Source of the DNA: Synergistota bacterium
Lineage (GTDB): Bacteria > Synergistota > GBS-1
NCBI GenBank assembly: GCA_021159885.1
Contig: JAGHDO010000071.1
Location: forward strand, 1 to 52,854
Reading direction: 5' to 3'
Length of the DNA stretch: 52,854 bases
Positions 35,391-43,159 of the stretch are shown in pieces. Each line of letters begins with the position of its first letter. Positions within the stretch are counted from its first letter, which is position 1. The translations under genes were made by a program, and so were the position numbers. The notes below the pieces were generated by a model that worked only from the letters and a program-made list of their open reading frames with translations, made no database searches and was not told where the DNA came from.

Positions 35391-36311
35391 TCACCTCACT
35401 TTAAAAAGGGAAAGATGTACCAACTTGTCTTCAAGCAATAAGACTTTTCCCAAAAGTTTAACCCCATCGCCAAACCTCAGTTCCACCCCACACCCTATCG
35501 AGGGATAGCTCCTCACCCTCGAAAAAGTAAGCGAGGAAATAAACCTCCTTACCCTCTTGAGCGAAACGGAGGAACTCCCCCGTGTAAGGAGCCCCTCCAT
35601 GAGATAACTCTTTATTAACTTCCTTAGCATTCTCGAAAGGATCTTACTACTCCCGAAAAGATCGATAGCTATGAGAGCTGGCGTTTCTATTATAAAGCCA
35701 GAAAATTTCTCCTTCAAGCCCTCCGCCTCGCTTGCATAACGCTCTATCTCATCCTTAAGGTTATCGTACGCATCATGAAAAGAAGAAGTTCTCGATGAAA
35801 TCCGAAGGCTTGATAGGGCATCCCTTATCGAATTCCAGAGCGAGCGCTGATCAGACCTATATCCCTTGTTTTCCTGAAGCGATCTATTAACCCCACTACA
35901 TAGTAAACTACGCAATGAGGGATTGAGCATAGTTCCTCCCGGGATAAAGGAATTTCCTCCCCGCCATCTTCCTTCCTCAACGCAGGAAACCGGTAATCTA
36001 TAAGATCTGCCGGGTTCAAGCCAAACCGAGGTATTAGATACTCTATTCTGATATGCGCCTAATAGCTCCTCTCCGTCCAAGAGAAAGATAGGGGTATTAG
36101 AAAAATTCTCAAAGATAACAGTATCAACGCGAGGAGGATCAAGCTCTTTAATAGAGAATCTCCCTTCCTCAAGCGCGATAGGTAAATTTTCCTCAAGACT
36201 ATCCGGTACCTTTATGGGATAAACAACAAGGTTTCTCAGGAAGAAAGGCTCTTCAAAATCGATATCTTTCTTAAGACTCTCCAAGATACGCTTTCCGTAC
36301 TCTATCATCAT
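35391..36311 (-). CDS. ARPP-1/DUF6569-type protein
   Basis: The 306-aa protein resembles the ARPP-1 (DUF6569) family: NLVVYPI near the N-terminus, then PIFLLDGEELLGAYQNRV and LPVSCVEEGRW (residues 74-115). A serine-rich helical middle and a C-terminal strand region (GCGVELRFGDG) follow. The biochemical role of the family is not established, as far as I know. The gene starts 41 nt inside the end of livF and is followed after 3 nt by the STAS gene, so it links the amino-acid transporter to the signalling genes. Family assignment is from remembered motifs and should be checked by profile search. Confidence 0.7.
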   Translation of the reverse strand: MMIEYGKRILESLKKDIDFEEPFFLRNLVVYPIKVPDSLEENLPIALEEGRFSIKELDPPRVDTVIFENFSNTPIFLLDGEELLGAYQNRVSNTSVWLEPGRSYRLPVSCVEEGRWRGGNSFIPGGTMLNPSLRSLLCSGVNRSLQENKGYRSDQRSLWNSIRDALSSLRISSRTSSFHDAYDNLKDEIERYASEAEGLKEKFSGFIIETPALIAIDLFGSSKILSRMLRKLIKSYLMEGLLTRGSSSVSLKRVRRFISSLTFSRVRSYPSIGCGVELRFGDGVKLLGKVLLLEDKLVHLSLFKVR

Positions 36312-36975
36312 TCAGCAAATCTATACCAAGTCCCTCCATAACTATTCTTCCCGTTTCGAGAACGTATCCATAATGAGCTATCTTCAGGGCAGCACGGGCG
36401 TTTTGCTCTATAAGAAGTATGGTTCTACCTTCATCATTTATCTGTTTTATAACCTCGAAGACTTCCTTTACAAGTAGAGGAGCCAAGCCAAGCGAAGGTT
36501 CATCCATCATAAGAAGACGTGGTTTACCCATGAGAGCTCTTCCAAGAGCGAGCATTTGTTGTTCTCCCCCCGAGAGAGTTCCCGCTTTCTGCCATATCCT
36601 CTCTCTGAGTCTCGGAAAGAGCTCAAAAACCCACTGAAGGTCCCTTTCTATTCCCTCTTCATCGGTTCTGGCATACGCTCCCATTTTCAGGTTCTCCATA
36701 ACCGTAAGATTAGGAAAGACTCTTCTTCCTTCGGGAACCATTGCCACACCCATTTGGACTATCTCATGAGTAGACTTGCCAAGAATCTCTTTTCCATCAA
36801 ACTGTATAGAACCCTCAGCATCTACAAGCCCACAGATAGCCCTTAAAGTCGTCGTCTTGCCAGCACCATTTGCACCTATAAGCGTAACTATCTTCCCATG
36901 AGGAACCTCAAAGCTTATTCCTTTAAGAGCATGAATTCCCCCATAATAAACGTGCAGATTTTCAACCTTAAGCAT
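36271..36975 (-). CDS. livF: branched-chain amino-acid ABC transporter ATP-binding protein LivF
   Basis: The 234-aa ABC ATPase has Walker A LIGANGAGKTTTLRAICG, the LivF-type MGVAMVPEGRRVFPNLTV, signature TLSGGEQQMLALGRAL and Walker B LLMMDEPSLGLAP, with the switch His replaced by the LivF-typical LLIEQN. It energises the LivHM permease. The ATG overlaps the livG stop as TAATG. The 3' end is overlapped by 41 nt by the ARPP-1-type gene, so transcription continues into the signalling genes. Confidence 0.95.
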   Translation of the reverse strand: MLKVENLHVYYGGIHALKGISFEVPHGKIVTLIGANGAGKTTTLRAICGLVDAEGSIQFDGKEILGKSTHEIVQMGVAMVPEGRRVFPNLTVMENLKMGAYARTDEEGIERDLQWVFELFPRLRERIWQKAGTLSGGEQQMLALGRALMGKPRLLMMDEPSLGLAPLLVKEVFEVIKQINDEGRTILLIEQNARAALKIAHYGYVLETGRIVMEGLGIDLLNDDRVRKAYLGES

Positions 36976-37745
36976 TACTCCTCAGCCTCCCCTAAGTAAG
37001 CCTCTATTACTTTTGGGTTCTTTTGTATGGCCTCCGGGGGACCTTCCGCAATACTTATTCCATGATCTAAAACCCTGATCCTCTCACATATTCCCATGAC
37101 AACCTTCATATCGTGCTCTATGAGGAAAACGGTTAAGCCAAAATCATCACGTATCATCCTTATAAAATCCATAAGGTCCTGCGTTTCCTGAGGATTCATT
37201 CCCGCAGCGGGCTCATCCAGCAGAAGCAGCTTGGGATGAGTTGCAAGCGCTCTTGCTATCTCAAGTCTTCTCTGCTGACCGTAGGGAAGCCCACCAGCTA
37301 TAAAGTCCTCGTACTCTAAAAGTCCGAGCTTCGAGAGAAGTTCCCTTGCCTCTTCAACCATCTTTTTTTCCTCTTTCTTATAGTTGGGGCTTCTAAAAAC
37401 CGCTTTAAAAATGTTAGATTTGAGCTGATAGTGAAACGACGCCATAACGTTATCCAAAACGGTTAGCTCTTTAAAAAGCCTTATATTCTGAAAAGTTCTC
37501 GCTATGCCTCTTGTTATTATGTAATTGGTCGATTTACCAGTTATATCTTCCCCGTCAAAATATATTTTACCAACTGTGGGAACATACACTCCGGTTATCA
37601 TGTTGAAAACCGTAGTCTTACCTGCTCCATTGGGACCTATAAGACCAACAAGCTCCCCTTTTCTAATTTCTATGTTAAAATCATTTACGGCTCTTAATCC
37701 TCCAAAGTCCATCGTTACGCCCTCAAGCTTCAGTAGCGCTTCCAA
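36975..37745 (-). CDS. livG: branched-chain amino-acid ABC transporter ATP-binding protein LivG
   Basis: The 256-aa ATPase has Walker A LIGPNGAGKTTVFNMITG, the LivG motif GIARTFQNIRLFKELTVL, GLPYGQQRRLEIARALA as signature, LLLLDEPAAGMNP as Walker B and FLIEHDM as switch. It pairs with LivF. The start is TTG inside the 3' end of livM (23-nt overlap). All motifs are intact. Confidence 0.95.
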   Translation of the reverse strand: MEALLKLEGVTMDFGGLRAVNDFNIEIRKGELVGLIGPNGAGKTTVFNMITGVYVPTVGKIYFDGEDITGKSTNYIITRGIARTFQNIRLFKELTVLDNVMASFHYQLKSNIFKAVFRSPNYKKEEKKMVEEARELLSKLGLLEYEDFIAGGLPYGQQRRLEIARALATHPKLLLLDEPAAGMNPQETQDLMDFIRMIRDDFGLTVFLIEHDMKVVMGICERIRVLDHGISIAEGPPEAIQKNPKVIEAYLGEAEE

Positions 37746-38823
37746 CGTCTTTCACCCCCTTAAGAGGGTATATCTTATTGATTATAAAGTCCCATGAAAG
37801 CTCTTTCCTTCCCATTAGCCCCCTTTGCCAGTAAAGCATTATGAATATGAGCAACAGAGAAAAAACGACCATTCTCATACCCGGTATTCCAGGAATATGG
37901 ACGGGTCCTATATCCATCGGGCTTTCCACCGAGCGTAGCATCTCTGAGAGAAGAACGAAGATAAAAGCTGCAATTGCAGATCCCGTAAAGCTTCCCAATC
38001 CTCCGAGAACTATTATTATAAGAAGGTTAAATGTAAAGAAGAAAGAAAACAGCTTGGGATCTATGGTTCCGAGAAGCGAGGCAAGAAGACCCCCACCTAC
38101 TCCCAGGAAGAAACCCGCCAGGGTTAGAGCAAGAAGCTTGTGCTTCTTTATGTCTATTCCCACAGCTTCAGCTGCTATCTCATCCTCTCTTATAGCTTCA
38201 AAAGCCCTTCCATAGCTTGATGTCCTAAGCCACCTCATGAAAAAGTATGTAAAGAAAGCCCACCCCCACGTCCAATAGAGATTAACATAGCCTGGTATAT
38301 CCTTCAGCCCCAGAGCCCCATTCGTTACAGATATTAGATTGCTCGCAAGAACCACCATTATCTCTCCAAAACCTAAGGTAACTATGGCAAGATAATCTCC
38401 TCTTAGCTTAAATGAAGGAATCCCAAGAAGATAAGCAGCTACCGCTCCTATTATACCAGCCAGAATAAGCGAAGGCAAAAATGGCAGACAGATGGAATTA
38501 AGAGGCCATATCAGCGGCTGAATTATGAAAGCAAGTGCCTTTTTCTGAACCGGCATGGTAAGCAGGGCAACTGTATATGCCCCCAAAGCTATAAAAGCAT
38601 TAGGACCTAACATAAACTGCCCTAAGGTACCGTTTACAAGGTTATAAGCCATCGCCATCGTCATATAGACAGCAGAAACATTTAGAATCCTTATAAAATA
38701 TGGATCCAGAAAATCATCCGCCTTTGAGAGAAATATAAAGAAAAGGGTTAAAAAAGCAACGTTTAATATTATCCTCAACCGCTTTCTCTTTTGAAGTATG
38801 AGCTCTCTCTCCATCGCAGTCAT
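37723..38823 (-). CDS. livM: branched-chain amino-acid ABC transporter permease LivM
   Basis: The 366-aa membrane protein has about ten hydrophobic segments. It shows the LivM landmarks GDYLAIVTLGFGEI, SSYGRAFEAIREDEIAAEAVG with IDIKKHKLLAL (the EAA-type loop contacting the ATPases) and IIIVLGGLGSFTGSAIAA. It forms the translocation path with LivH. ATG at 38823 and a second ATG three codons later are both possible starts. Confidence 0.94.
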   Translation of the reverse strand: MTAMERELILQKRKRLRIILNVAFLTLFFIFLSKADDFLDPYFIRILNVSAVYMTMAMAYNLVNGTLGQFMLGPNAFIALGAYTVALLTMPVQKKALAFIIQPLIWPLNSICLPFLPSLILAGIIGAVAAYLLGIPSFKLRGDYLAIVTLGFGEIMVVLASNLISVTNGALGLKDIPGYVNLYWTWGWAFFTYFFMRWLRTSSYGRAFEAIREDEIAAEAVGIDIKKHKLLALTLAGFFLGVGGGLLASLLGTIDPKLFSFFFTFNLLIIIVLGGLGSFTGSAIAAFIFVLLSEMLRSVESPMDIGPVHIPGIPGMRMVVFSLLLIFIMLYWQRGLMGRKELSWDFIINKIYPLKGVKDVGSATEA

Positions 38824-38829
38824 CCCCCA

Positions 38830-39723
38830 TCACACCTTTTCCTTCATGGATTCTCCAAGAAGCCCGGTTGGCTTAAAAAGAAGTATGATTATTAAAAGAG
38901 AAAAGGCAATCGCGTCTCTATATCCAGCTATCTGAGGCATGAAAGCAACTATAAGAATCTCCGCCATTCCAAGTATAAAGCCTCCCAACATAGCACCGAA
39001 GACGTTTCCTATTCCCCCGAAAACCGCAGCTATAAAGGCCTTTAAACCCGGCATTATTCCCATATAAGGGTTGATTTGGGGGAATTTTACAGCCCACATT
39101 ATTCCTCCTGCAGCAGCCAGAGCAGATCCAACGGCAAAGGTAATTGATATCACTTTATCAACGTTTACGCCCATTAGGCTCGTCGTCTCGAGGTCCGTTG
39201 CGACGGCTCTCATAGCCATTCCTACCTTAGTTTTATAAATTAGATATATTAAGCCAACGAGAAGTATGCCTGCTATTATCGGAATCCATATGGTAAAGGA
39301 AACCAGATAAATGCCCCTTATGTTCATCCCTATATCAAATATGTGAGGACGTGGAAACGCCTTAGGGCGGCCTCCATATACCACAAGAGCTATACTCTCC
39401 AGGAAGAAAGAAACACCTATGGCAGTTATTAGAGCAGAAATTCTTGGAGCTCTTCTCAAGGGTCTGTACGCTCCAACGTAAGTTAGAACTCCGAGGAGAG
39501 CCGTTAGCGCAACGGCTATTATCCATGAAATCTCCCAAGGAAGATGAAACATGAGTATACCGAAGTAAGCAAAGTAGCACCCCATCATCATAATATCGCC
39601 ATGGGCAAAGTTTATTAGCCTTATAATTCCATAAACCATCGTATAACCTATTGCAACCAACGCATATAAACTACCTAAGGATATTCCATTAGCTAACTGT
39701 TGAAGAAAATCAGTTAGATCCAA
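38830..39723 (-). CDS. livH: branched-chain amino-acid ABC transporter permease LivH
   Basis: The 297-aa permease begins DFLQQLANGISLGSLYALVA with GYTMVYGIIRLINFAHGDI, the clear LivH opening. It contains GMAMRAVATDLETTSLMGVN (ATPase-contact loop) and IAAVFGGIGNVFGAMLGG. It has eight or nine transmembrane helices. The start is TTG preceded by AAGGAGG. It follows the livJ hairpin and overlaps nothing, with 6 nt to livM. Confidence 0.95.
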   Translation of the reverse strand: MDLTDFLQQLANGISLGSLYALVAIGYTMVYGIIRLINFAHGDIMMMGCYFAYFGILMFHLPWEISWIIAVALTALLGVLTYVGAYRPLRRAPRISALITAIGVSFFLESIALVVYGGRPKAFPRPHIFDIGMNIRGIYLVSFTIWIPIIAGILLVGLIYLIYKTKVGMAMRAVATDLETTSLMGVNVDKVISITFAVGSALAAAGGIMWAVKFPQINPYMGIMPGLKAFIAAVFGGIGNVFGAMLGGFILGMAEILIVAFMPQIAGYRDAIAFSLLIIILLFKPTGLLGESMKEKV

Positions 39724-39759
39724 CTTTAATCCGCCTCCTTCGGCAGAAAGTCAATAATT

Positions 39760-39795
39760 TTCCGGTGGCTTCTCCTGCAAGAGAAGCCACCGGAA
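39760..39795 (-). promoter_or_regulatory. 15-bp stem-loop between livJ and livH
   Basis: TTCCGGTGGCTTCTC (39760-39774) and its exact complement (39781-39795) flank a 6-nt loop. On the minus-strand transcript it follows livJ and is trailed by AATTATTG, a poor U-tract. Such hairpins often protect the 3' end of binding-protein mRNA and cause partial termination, so that LivJ is made in excess of the permease. That role is inferred. Confidence 0.6.
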
Positions 39796-39854
39796 GAAGA
39801 TTAACAATAGCCAATTCTATGCAACCATCCCACCTCTAAGTCTCCCTCTTCTCC

Positions 39855-40976
39855 TTAAGGATTAACAGTAGTCACATATACAAACTTACCATTCTTCACA
39901 GTCTGAATAACCGCTGCCTTAATGGCATTGTGATTCTTATCGAACTTAAACACGCCGGTAACTCCCGCAAAGCTCTTTATACTTTCAAGAGCATCCCTTA
40001 TCTTCTCAGGATCCGTGCTCTTAGCCTTCTTAATAGCGTGAATTACAACGAAATAGGCATCTGCTGCGAGAGCTCCAAGAGAGTCAGTATTCTTATTGAA
40101 CTTCTTATGATAAGCCTTAACGAATTCCTTACCGAGCTTGGTGGAAACACCGCCCTCATCGTAATGATTCGTGAAGTAGATGCCTTCCACAGCCTTACCA
40201 CCTATCTTAATAAGCTCCGGAGCATAAGCACCGTCTCCTGAGAGGATATAAGATTTAACGCCAAGCTCACGAGCCTGCTTAGAGAAGAGGGCAATTTCAG
40301 GATAATACCCAGGAATGTAAATGACATCTGGTTTTTTAGCCTTAACAGCGGTAACCTGTGCGGTAAAGTCCTGATCACCGGTCCTGTACATAACCTTAGC
40401 AACTATCTTCCCACCAAGCTTCTTAAACGACTCTTCGAAGAACTTGGCCAAACCAACGCAGTAGTCCTGCTGAACATCCATGACTATTGCAGCCTTACGC
40501 GCCTTAAGATTGTTGTAAGCGAACTTAGCCGCTATCTTACCCTGGAATGGATCGATAAAGCAAACACGGAAGACATACTTCTTACCCTGTGTCACAAGCG
40601 GATTCGTCGAAGCAGGAGACACCATGGGAACGCGATACTTCTCAGCAACAGGTCCTCCTGCTAATGAAACGGAGCTACAAACGGCACCTATAATAGCACA
40701 GACCTTATTATACTTAATAAGCCTCTCAACAGCGTTCGCTCCCTCTACCTTATCTCCCTTATTATCAACGAGGAAGAGCTTGACCTGCTTGCCCAAGACG
40801 GTGGGATACATTTCATGAGCTACCTGGAGACCATTCCAGCTCATCTGACCAAAGGCAGCTACCGGACCGGTCATCGGAAGATATACACCAATTCTGACCT
40901 CATCAGCTGCCCACGCTGCAGAAAAAAGACCGAGGATTAAGGCAACCCCCGTTAAAACTACCAGCAGACGCTTCAT
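39855..40976 (-). CDS. livJ: branched-chain amino-acid ABC transporter substrate-binding protein LivJ/LivK
   Basis: The 373-aa exported protein starts MKRLLVVLTGVALILGLFSA, ending in a cleavable site near AWAAD. A Leu/Ile/Val-binding-protein fold follows: VRIGVYLPMTGPVAAFGQM, AIIGAVCSSVSLAGGPVAEK, PMVSPASTNPLVT and YEVIIIPGYY-type lobes. It would capture a branched-chain or other hydrophobic amino acid outside the inner membrane. I chose the second ATG (40976), which sits 7 nt after GGAGG; the ATG two codons upstream abuts the ribosome binding site. It is the first gene of the long run ending at arcA. Confidence 0.95.
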   Translation of the reverse strand: MKRLLVVLTGVALILGLFSAAWAADEVRIGVYLPMTGPVAAFGQMSWNGLQVAHEMYPTVLGKQVKLFLVDNKGDKVEGANAVERLIKYNKVCAIIGAVCSSVSLAGGPVAEKYRVPMVSPASTNPLVTQGKKYVFRVCFIDPFQGKIAAKFAYNNLKARKAAIVMDVQQDYCVGLAKFFEESFKKLGGKIVAKVMYRTGDQDFTAQVTAVKAKKPDVIYIPGYYPEIALFSKQARELGVKSYILSGDGAYAPELIKIGGKAVEGIYFTNHYDEGGVSTKLGKEFVKAYHKKFNKNTDSLGALAADAYFVVIHAIKKAKSTDPEKIRDALESIKSFAGVTGVFKFDKNHNAIKAAVIQTVKNGKFVYVTTVNP

Positions 40977-41023
40977 AAACATCCCTCCTTTAATTGAAGA
41001 ATTTTAAAGGTTCTACAAGCCGT

Positions 41024-41052
41024 ATTTTATATTTAAATCTAATTCAAGTCAA
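41024..41052 (-). promoter_or_regulatory. promoter of the livJ-to-arcA operon (TTGACT, 17 bp, TAAAAT)
   Basis: On the minus strand TTGACT (41047-41052) and TAAAAT (41024-41029) are separated by 17 bp. The predicted start is near 41017, about 40 bp ahead of the livJ ATG. It lies just downstream of the terminator that ends the respiratory-complex operon. No second convincing promoter is seen between livJ and arcA. Confidence 0.8.
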
Positions 41053-41073
41053 GCTAAACACCAAAAATGGAAG

Positions 41074-41112
41074 AAAAATAAAAGCTCTCCCCTCCCTTAA
41101 GGGGGGAGAGCC
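41074..41112 (-). terminator. intrinsic terminator after the B-C-D-I respiratory genes
   Basis: On the minus strand GGCTCTCCCCCC, a TTAA loop and GGGAGGGGAGAGC form a GC-rich stem (with a small bulge), directly followed by TTTTATTTTT. It is a strong rho-independent terminator. It separates the respiratory-complex transcript from the liv promoter. Confidence 0.85.
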
Positions 41113-41141
41113 ATACTCGCCAGCCCAAGCACTTAGAAGAG

Positions 41142-41531
41142 TTAAAAAGGAGGATACTTAACCGTATCAGACTTATCAAAGGTTGAAAGGAAGAAGCTTT
41201 TGGTCAGTTTTAGAGCACCGGTTGGACATATATCCTGACAAAGAGCACAAAAACAACACTTTCCTACATCAATCTTCACGTATTTCTTGGGATACCATTC
41301 CTTCTCATCTTCCGGTGCTTCAACCATTTCTATAGCCCTGTTAGGACATACCTTGGCGCAGAGCCCACATGATGTACATTTCTCTATATTGTAAATATGC
41401 TCTCCTCTGTATCCATCAGGTATAGGAATGGACTCGGTGGGGAACCTCACGGTCATGGGCTTTGAAAACAGGTTAGTAATAAGCTTATATATGACCCCAA
41501 GTCCCAACCCCAAACTCTTTTGCTCGCGCAT
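41142..41531 (-). CDS. NuoI/MbxN-like ferredoxin subunit, two [4Fe-4S] clusters
   Basis: The 129-aa protein contains two cluster motifs, CTSCGLCAKVCPNRAIEM (about residues 53-70) and CCFCALCQDICPTGALKL (about residues 92-109). Each gives CxxCxxCxxxCP for a [4Fe-4S] centre. It resembles the electron-wire subunit of complex I and of membrane-bound hydrogenase or sulfane-reductase complexes. It would pass electrons between ferredoxin and the B-type subunit. It is the last gene of the B-C-D-I set, 10 nt after the D-like gene. Confidence 0.88.
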   Translation of the reverse strand: MREQKSLGLGLGVIYKLITNLFSKPMTVRFPTESIPIPDGYRGEHIYNIEKCTSCGLCAKVCPNRAIEMVEAPEDEKEWYPKKYVKIDVGKCCFCALCQDICPTGALKLTKSFFLSTFDKSDTVKYPPF

Positions 41532-41541
41532 AAGAGTTCAC

Positions 41542-42666
41542 CTACCTATCCATATCCGCTGGACATATATTTAGGCTCCAATATATGGCGGGAACGTCAG
41601 CTATCTGAGCTCCTTTAAGAAGGTATTCCAGAACCGGTATCATGTGTAGAAAGCTTGGCCCTCTCACTTTAACCCTATAGGGGTAAAGTTTACCATCTCC
41701 TACCATATAAATTGCTGCCTCGCCTCTTGCTATCTCATTGCGAACATAAACCTCACCCTCTGGTACCCTAAGGTTAAGCTTCGGCCTTTTAAACTGCAGC
41801 GCTATATATTCACCTGAGGGCATCTTCTCAAGAGCCTGCCTTACGATCTTCAAAGACTCCTTTATCTCATCTATTCCGATCATAATTCTCGCGTAAGCAT
41901 CTCCCTCCGTACGGACTGGGATATCGAACTCAAGCTCGCTATAAACCTCGTATGGATCATCCTTTCTGACATCCGTTTTTATGCCTGAAGCTCTTAATAT
42001 GGGACCCGTTGCCCCAAGTCTTAGGGCATCATCAAGCCTTAAAATCCCCACTTCCTTTGACCTACTTAAGAGGGTTGGATTTTCAGCTTCCTCAAAATCA
42101 ACCATCTCACATGCTATTTCCTCGATGACCTTCCATATCTTATCCTGAGATTCACTCGACAGATCTCTCCTTACTCCTCCTGGACATATATAACCTGCTG
42201 GATAAACCCTCCCTCCTGTAACCATCTCGAAAATATCGAGGATATAGTCTCTATAAGCCATAGCTATCTTAAAACCGGTATCAAAACCAGTGGCTAATGA
42301 AAAAGCACCAAACCAAATGAAATGTGATTGTATTCTGGAAAGCTCGGCCATTATAACTCTGATATACCGGGCTCGCTTAGGAACCTCGATTCCCATCAGC
42401 TCTTCAACTGCCTCCGCATGAACCAAGTTCCAGGCCAATGGCTCAAATACACATATCCTATCGCTCAGCACAGCGTTTTGTAATGGCAATCTATACTCCA
42501 TCAGCTTTTCAAAACCTCTGTGTAGATATCCAGGATCAGATCGAGCTTTAAGGACCTGCTCTCCCTCGACCCTAAGCTTTACACCGAAGTTCCCCGAGCC
42601 TGAATGTGCCGGCCCGAAGTAAAGATCATACTCGCTTTCGTAAACGTTCTCAAACTGATCAATCAT
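41542..42666 (-). CDS. NuoD/MbxL-like large subunit with two of four hydrogenase cysteines
   Basis: The 374-aa protein aligns with [NiFe]-hydrogenase or complex I 49-kDa large subunits: FGPAHSGSGNFGVKL, DPGYLHRGFEKLMEYR, AELSRIQSHFIWFG and YPAGYICPGGV. The nickel-binding CxxC pairs are only half kept: SDRICVFEP has C72 and E75, and the C-terminal LNICPADMDR has C368 and D371. Hydrogenases have four Cys there and complex I has none. This intermediate pattern, from what I know of the family, points to an MBX/MBS-type sulfane-reductase relative rather than a hydrogenase. The exact electron acceptor is not established. Confidence 0.85.
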   Translation of the reverse strand: MIDQFENVYESEYDLYFGPAHSGSGNFGVKLRVEGEQVLKARSDPGYLHRGFEKLMEYRLPLQNAVLSDRICVFEPLAWNLVHAEAVEELMGIEVPKRARYIRVIMAELSRIQSHFIWFGAFSLATGFDTGFKIAMAYRDYILDIFEMVTGGRVYPAGYICPGGVRRDLSSESQDKIWKVIEEIACEMVDFEEAENPTLLSRSKEVGILRLDDALRLGATGPILRASGIKTDVRKDDPYEVYSELEFDIPVRTEGDAYARIMIGIDEIKESLKIVRQALEKMPSGEYIALQFKRPKLNLRVPEGEVYVRNEIARGEAAIYMVGDGKLYPYRVKVRGPSFLHMIPVLEYLLKGAQIADVPAIYWSLNICPADMDR

Positions 42667-43159
42667 AGTAAACCACTTCCCTCTCGTTCTCCCTACTGTA
42701 GAATCTCTCCCTTACATAGTCTCTCCAGTCGAAGTCCTTCCTGAACGGAGGAGGGCCACTCCACCCCTCAAGAAAAAGCGGAGAAAGATCTGGGTTGCCC
42801 ACAAACTTAACTCCAAAAAGTTCAGCACTCTCTCTTTCATGGATCTGAGCACTCTCACCCCATATAGAGCACACTGAGTCAATCTCAGGGAAATCCCTAT
42901 CTATTCTGACTTTAATGGTTAAAAGAAGTTTTATTTTGTAAGACCAAAGATGATAGGCCACTTCATAGGTGCCTTCTTTAACCCAATCGGTTGTGGAAAT
43001 AGCCGAGAGATGAAAGAAGCTTATTTCTCGCAGAAACTTACACAGGTTCAATAAGTTCCTTTTCTCCTTTAAGAAGATCCATACTCTCCTTTTCCTCTGG
43101 ATATACCCCTCAACGCTAAACTTAGCTTTAAGCCTTTCGATTACTTCTTCCTCCGTCAT
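42659..43159 (-). CDS. NuoC/MbxK-like 30-kDa-type subunit
   Basis: The 166-aa protein shows the complex I 30-kDa-type signature IHERESAELFGVKFVGNPDL followed by FLEGWSGPPPFRKDFDW. It is a structural subunit bridging the B- and D-type subunits. It overlaps the B-like gene by four bases (ATGA) and the D-like gene by eight. The length fits stand-alone NuoC and membrane-bound-hydrogenase K-type proteins. Confidence 0.88.
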   Translation of the reverse strand: MTEEEVIERLKAKFSVEGYIQRKRRVWIFLKEKRNLLNLCKFLREISFFHLSAISTTDWVKEGTYEVAYHLWSYKIKLLLTIKVRIDRDFPEIDSVCSIWGESAQIHERESAELFGVKFVGNPDLSPLFLEGWSGPPPFRKDFDWRDYVRERFYSRENEREVVYYD

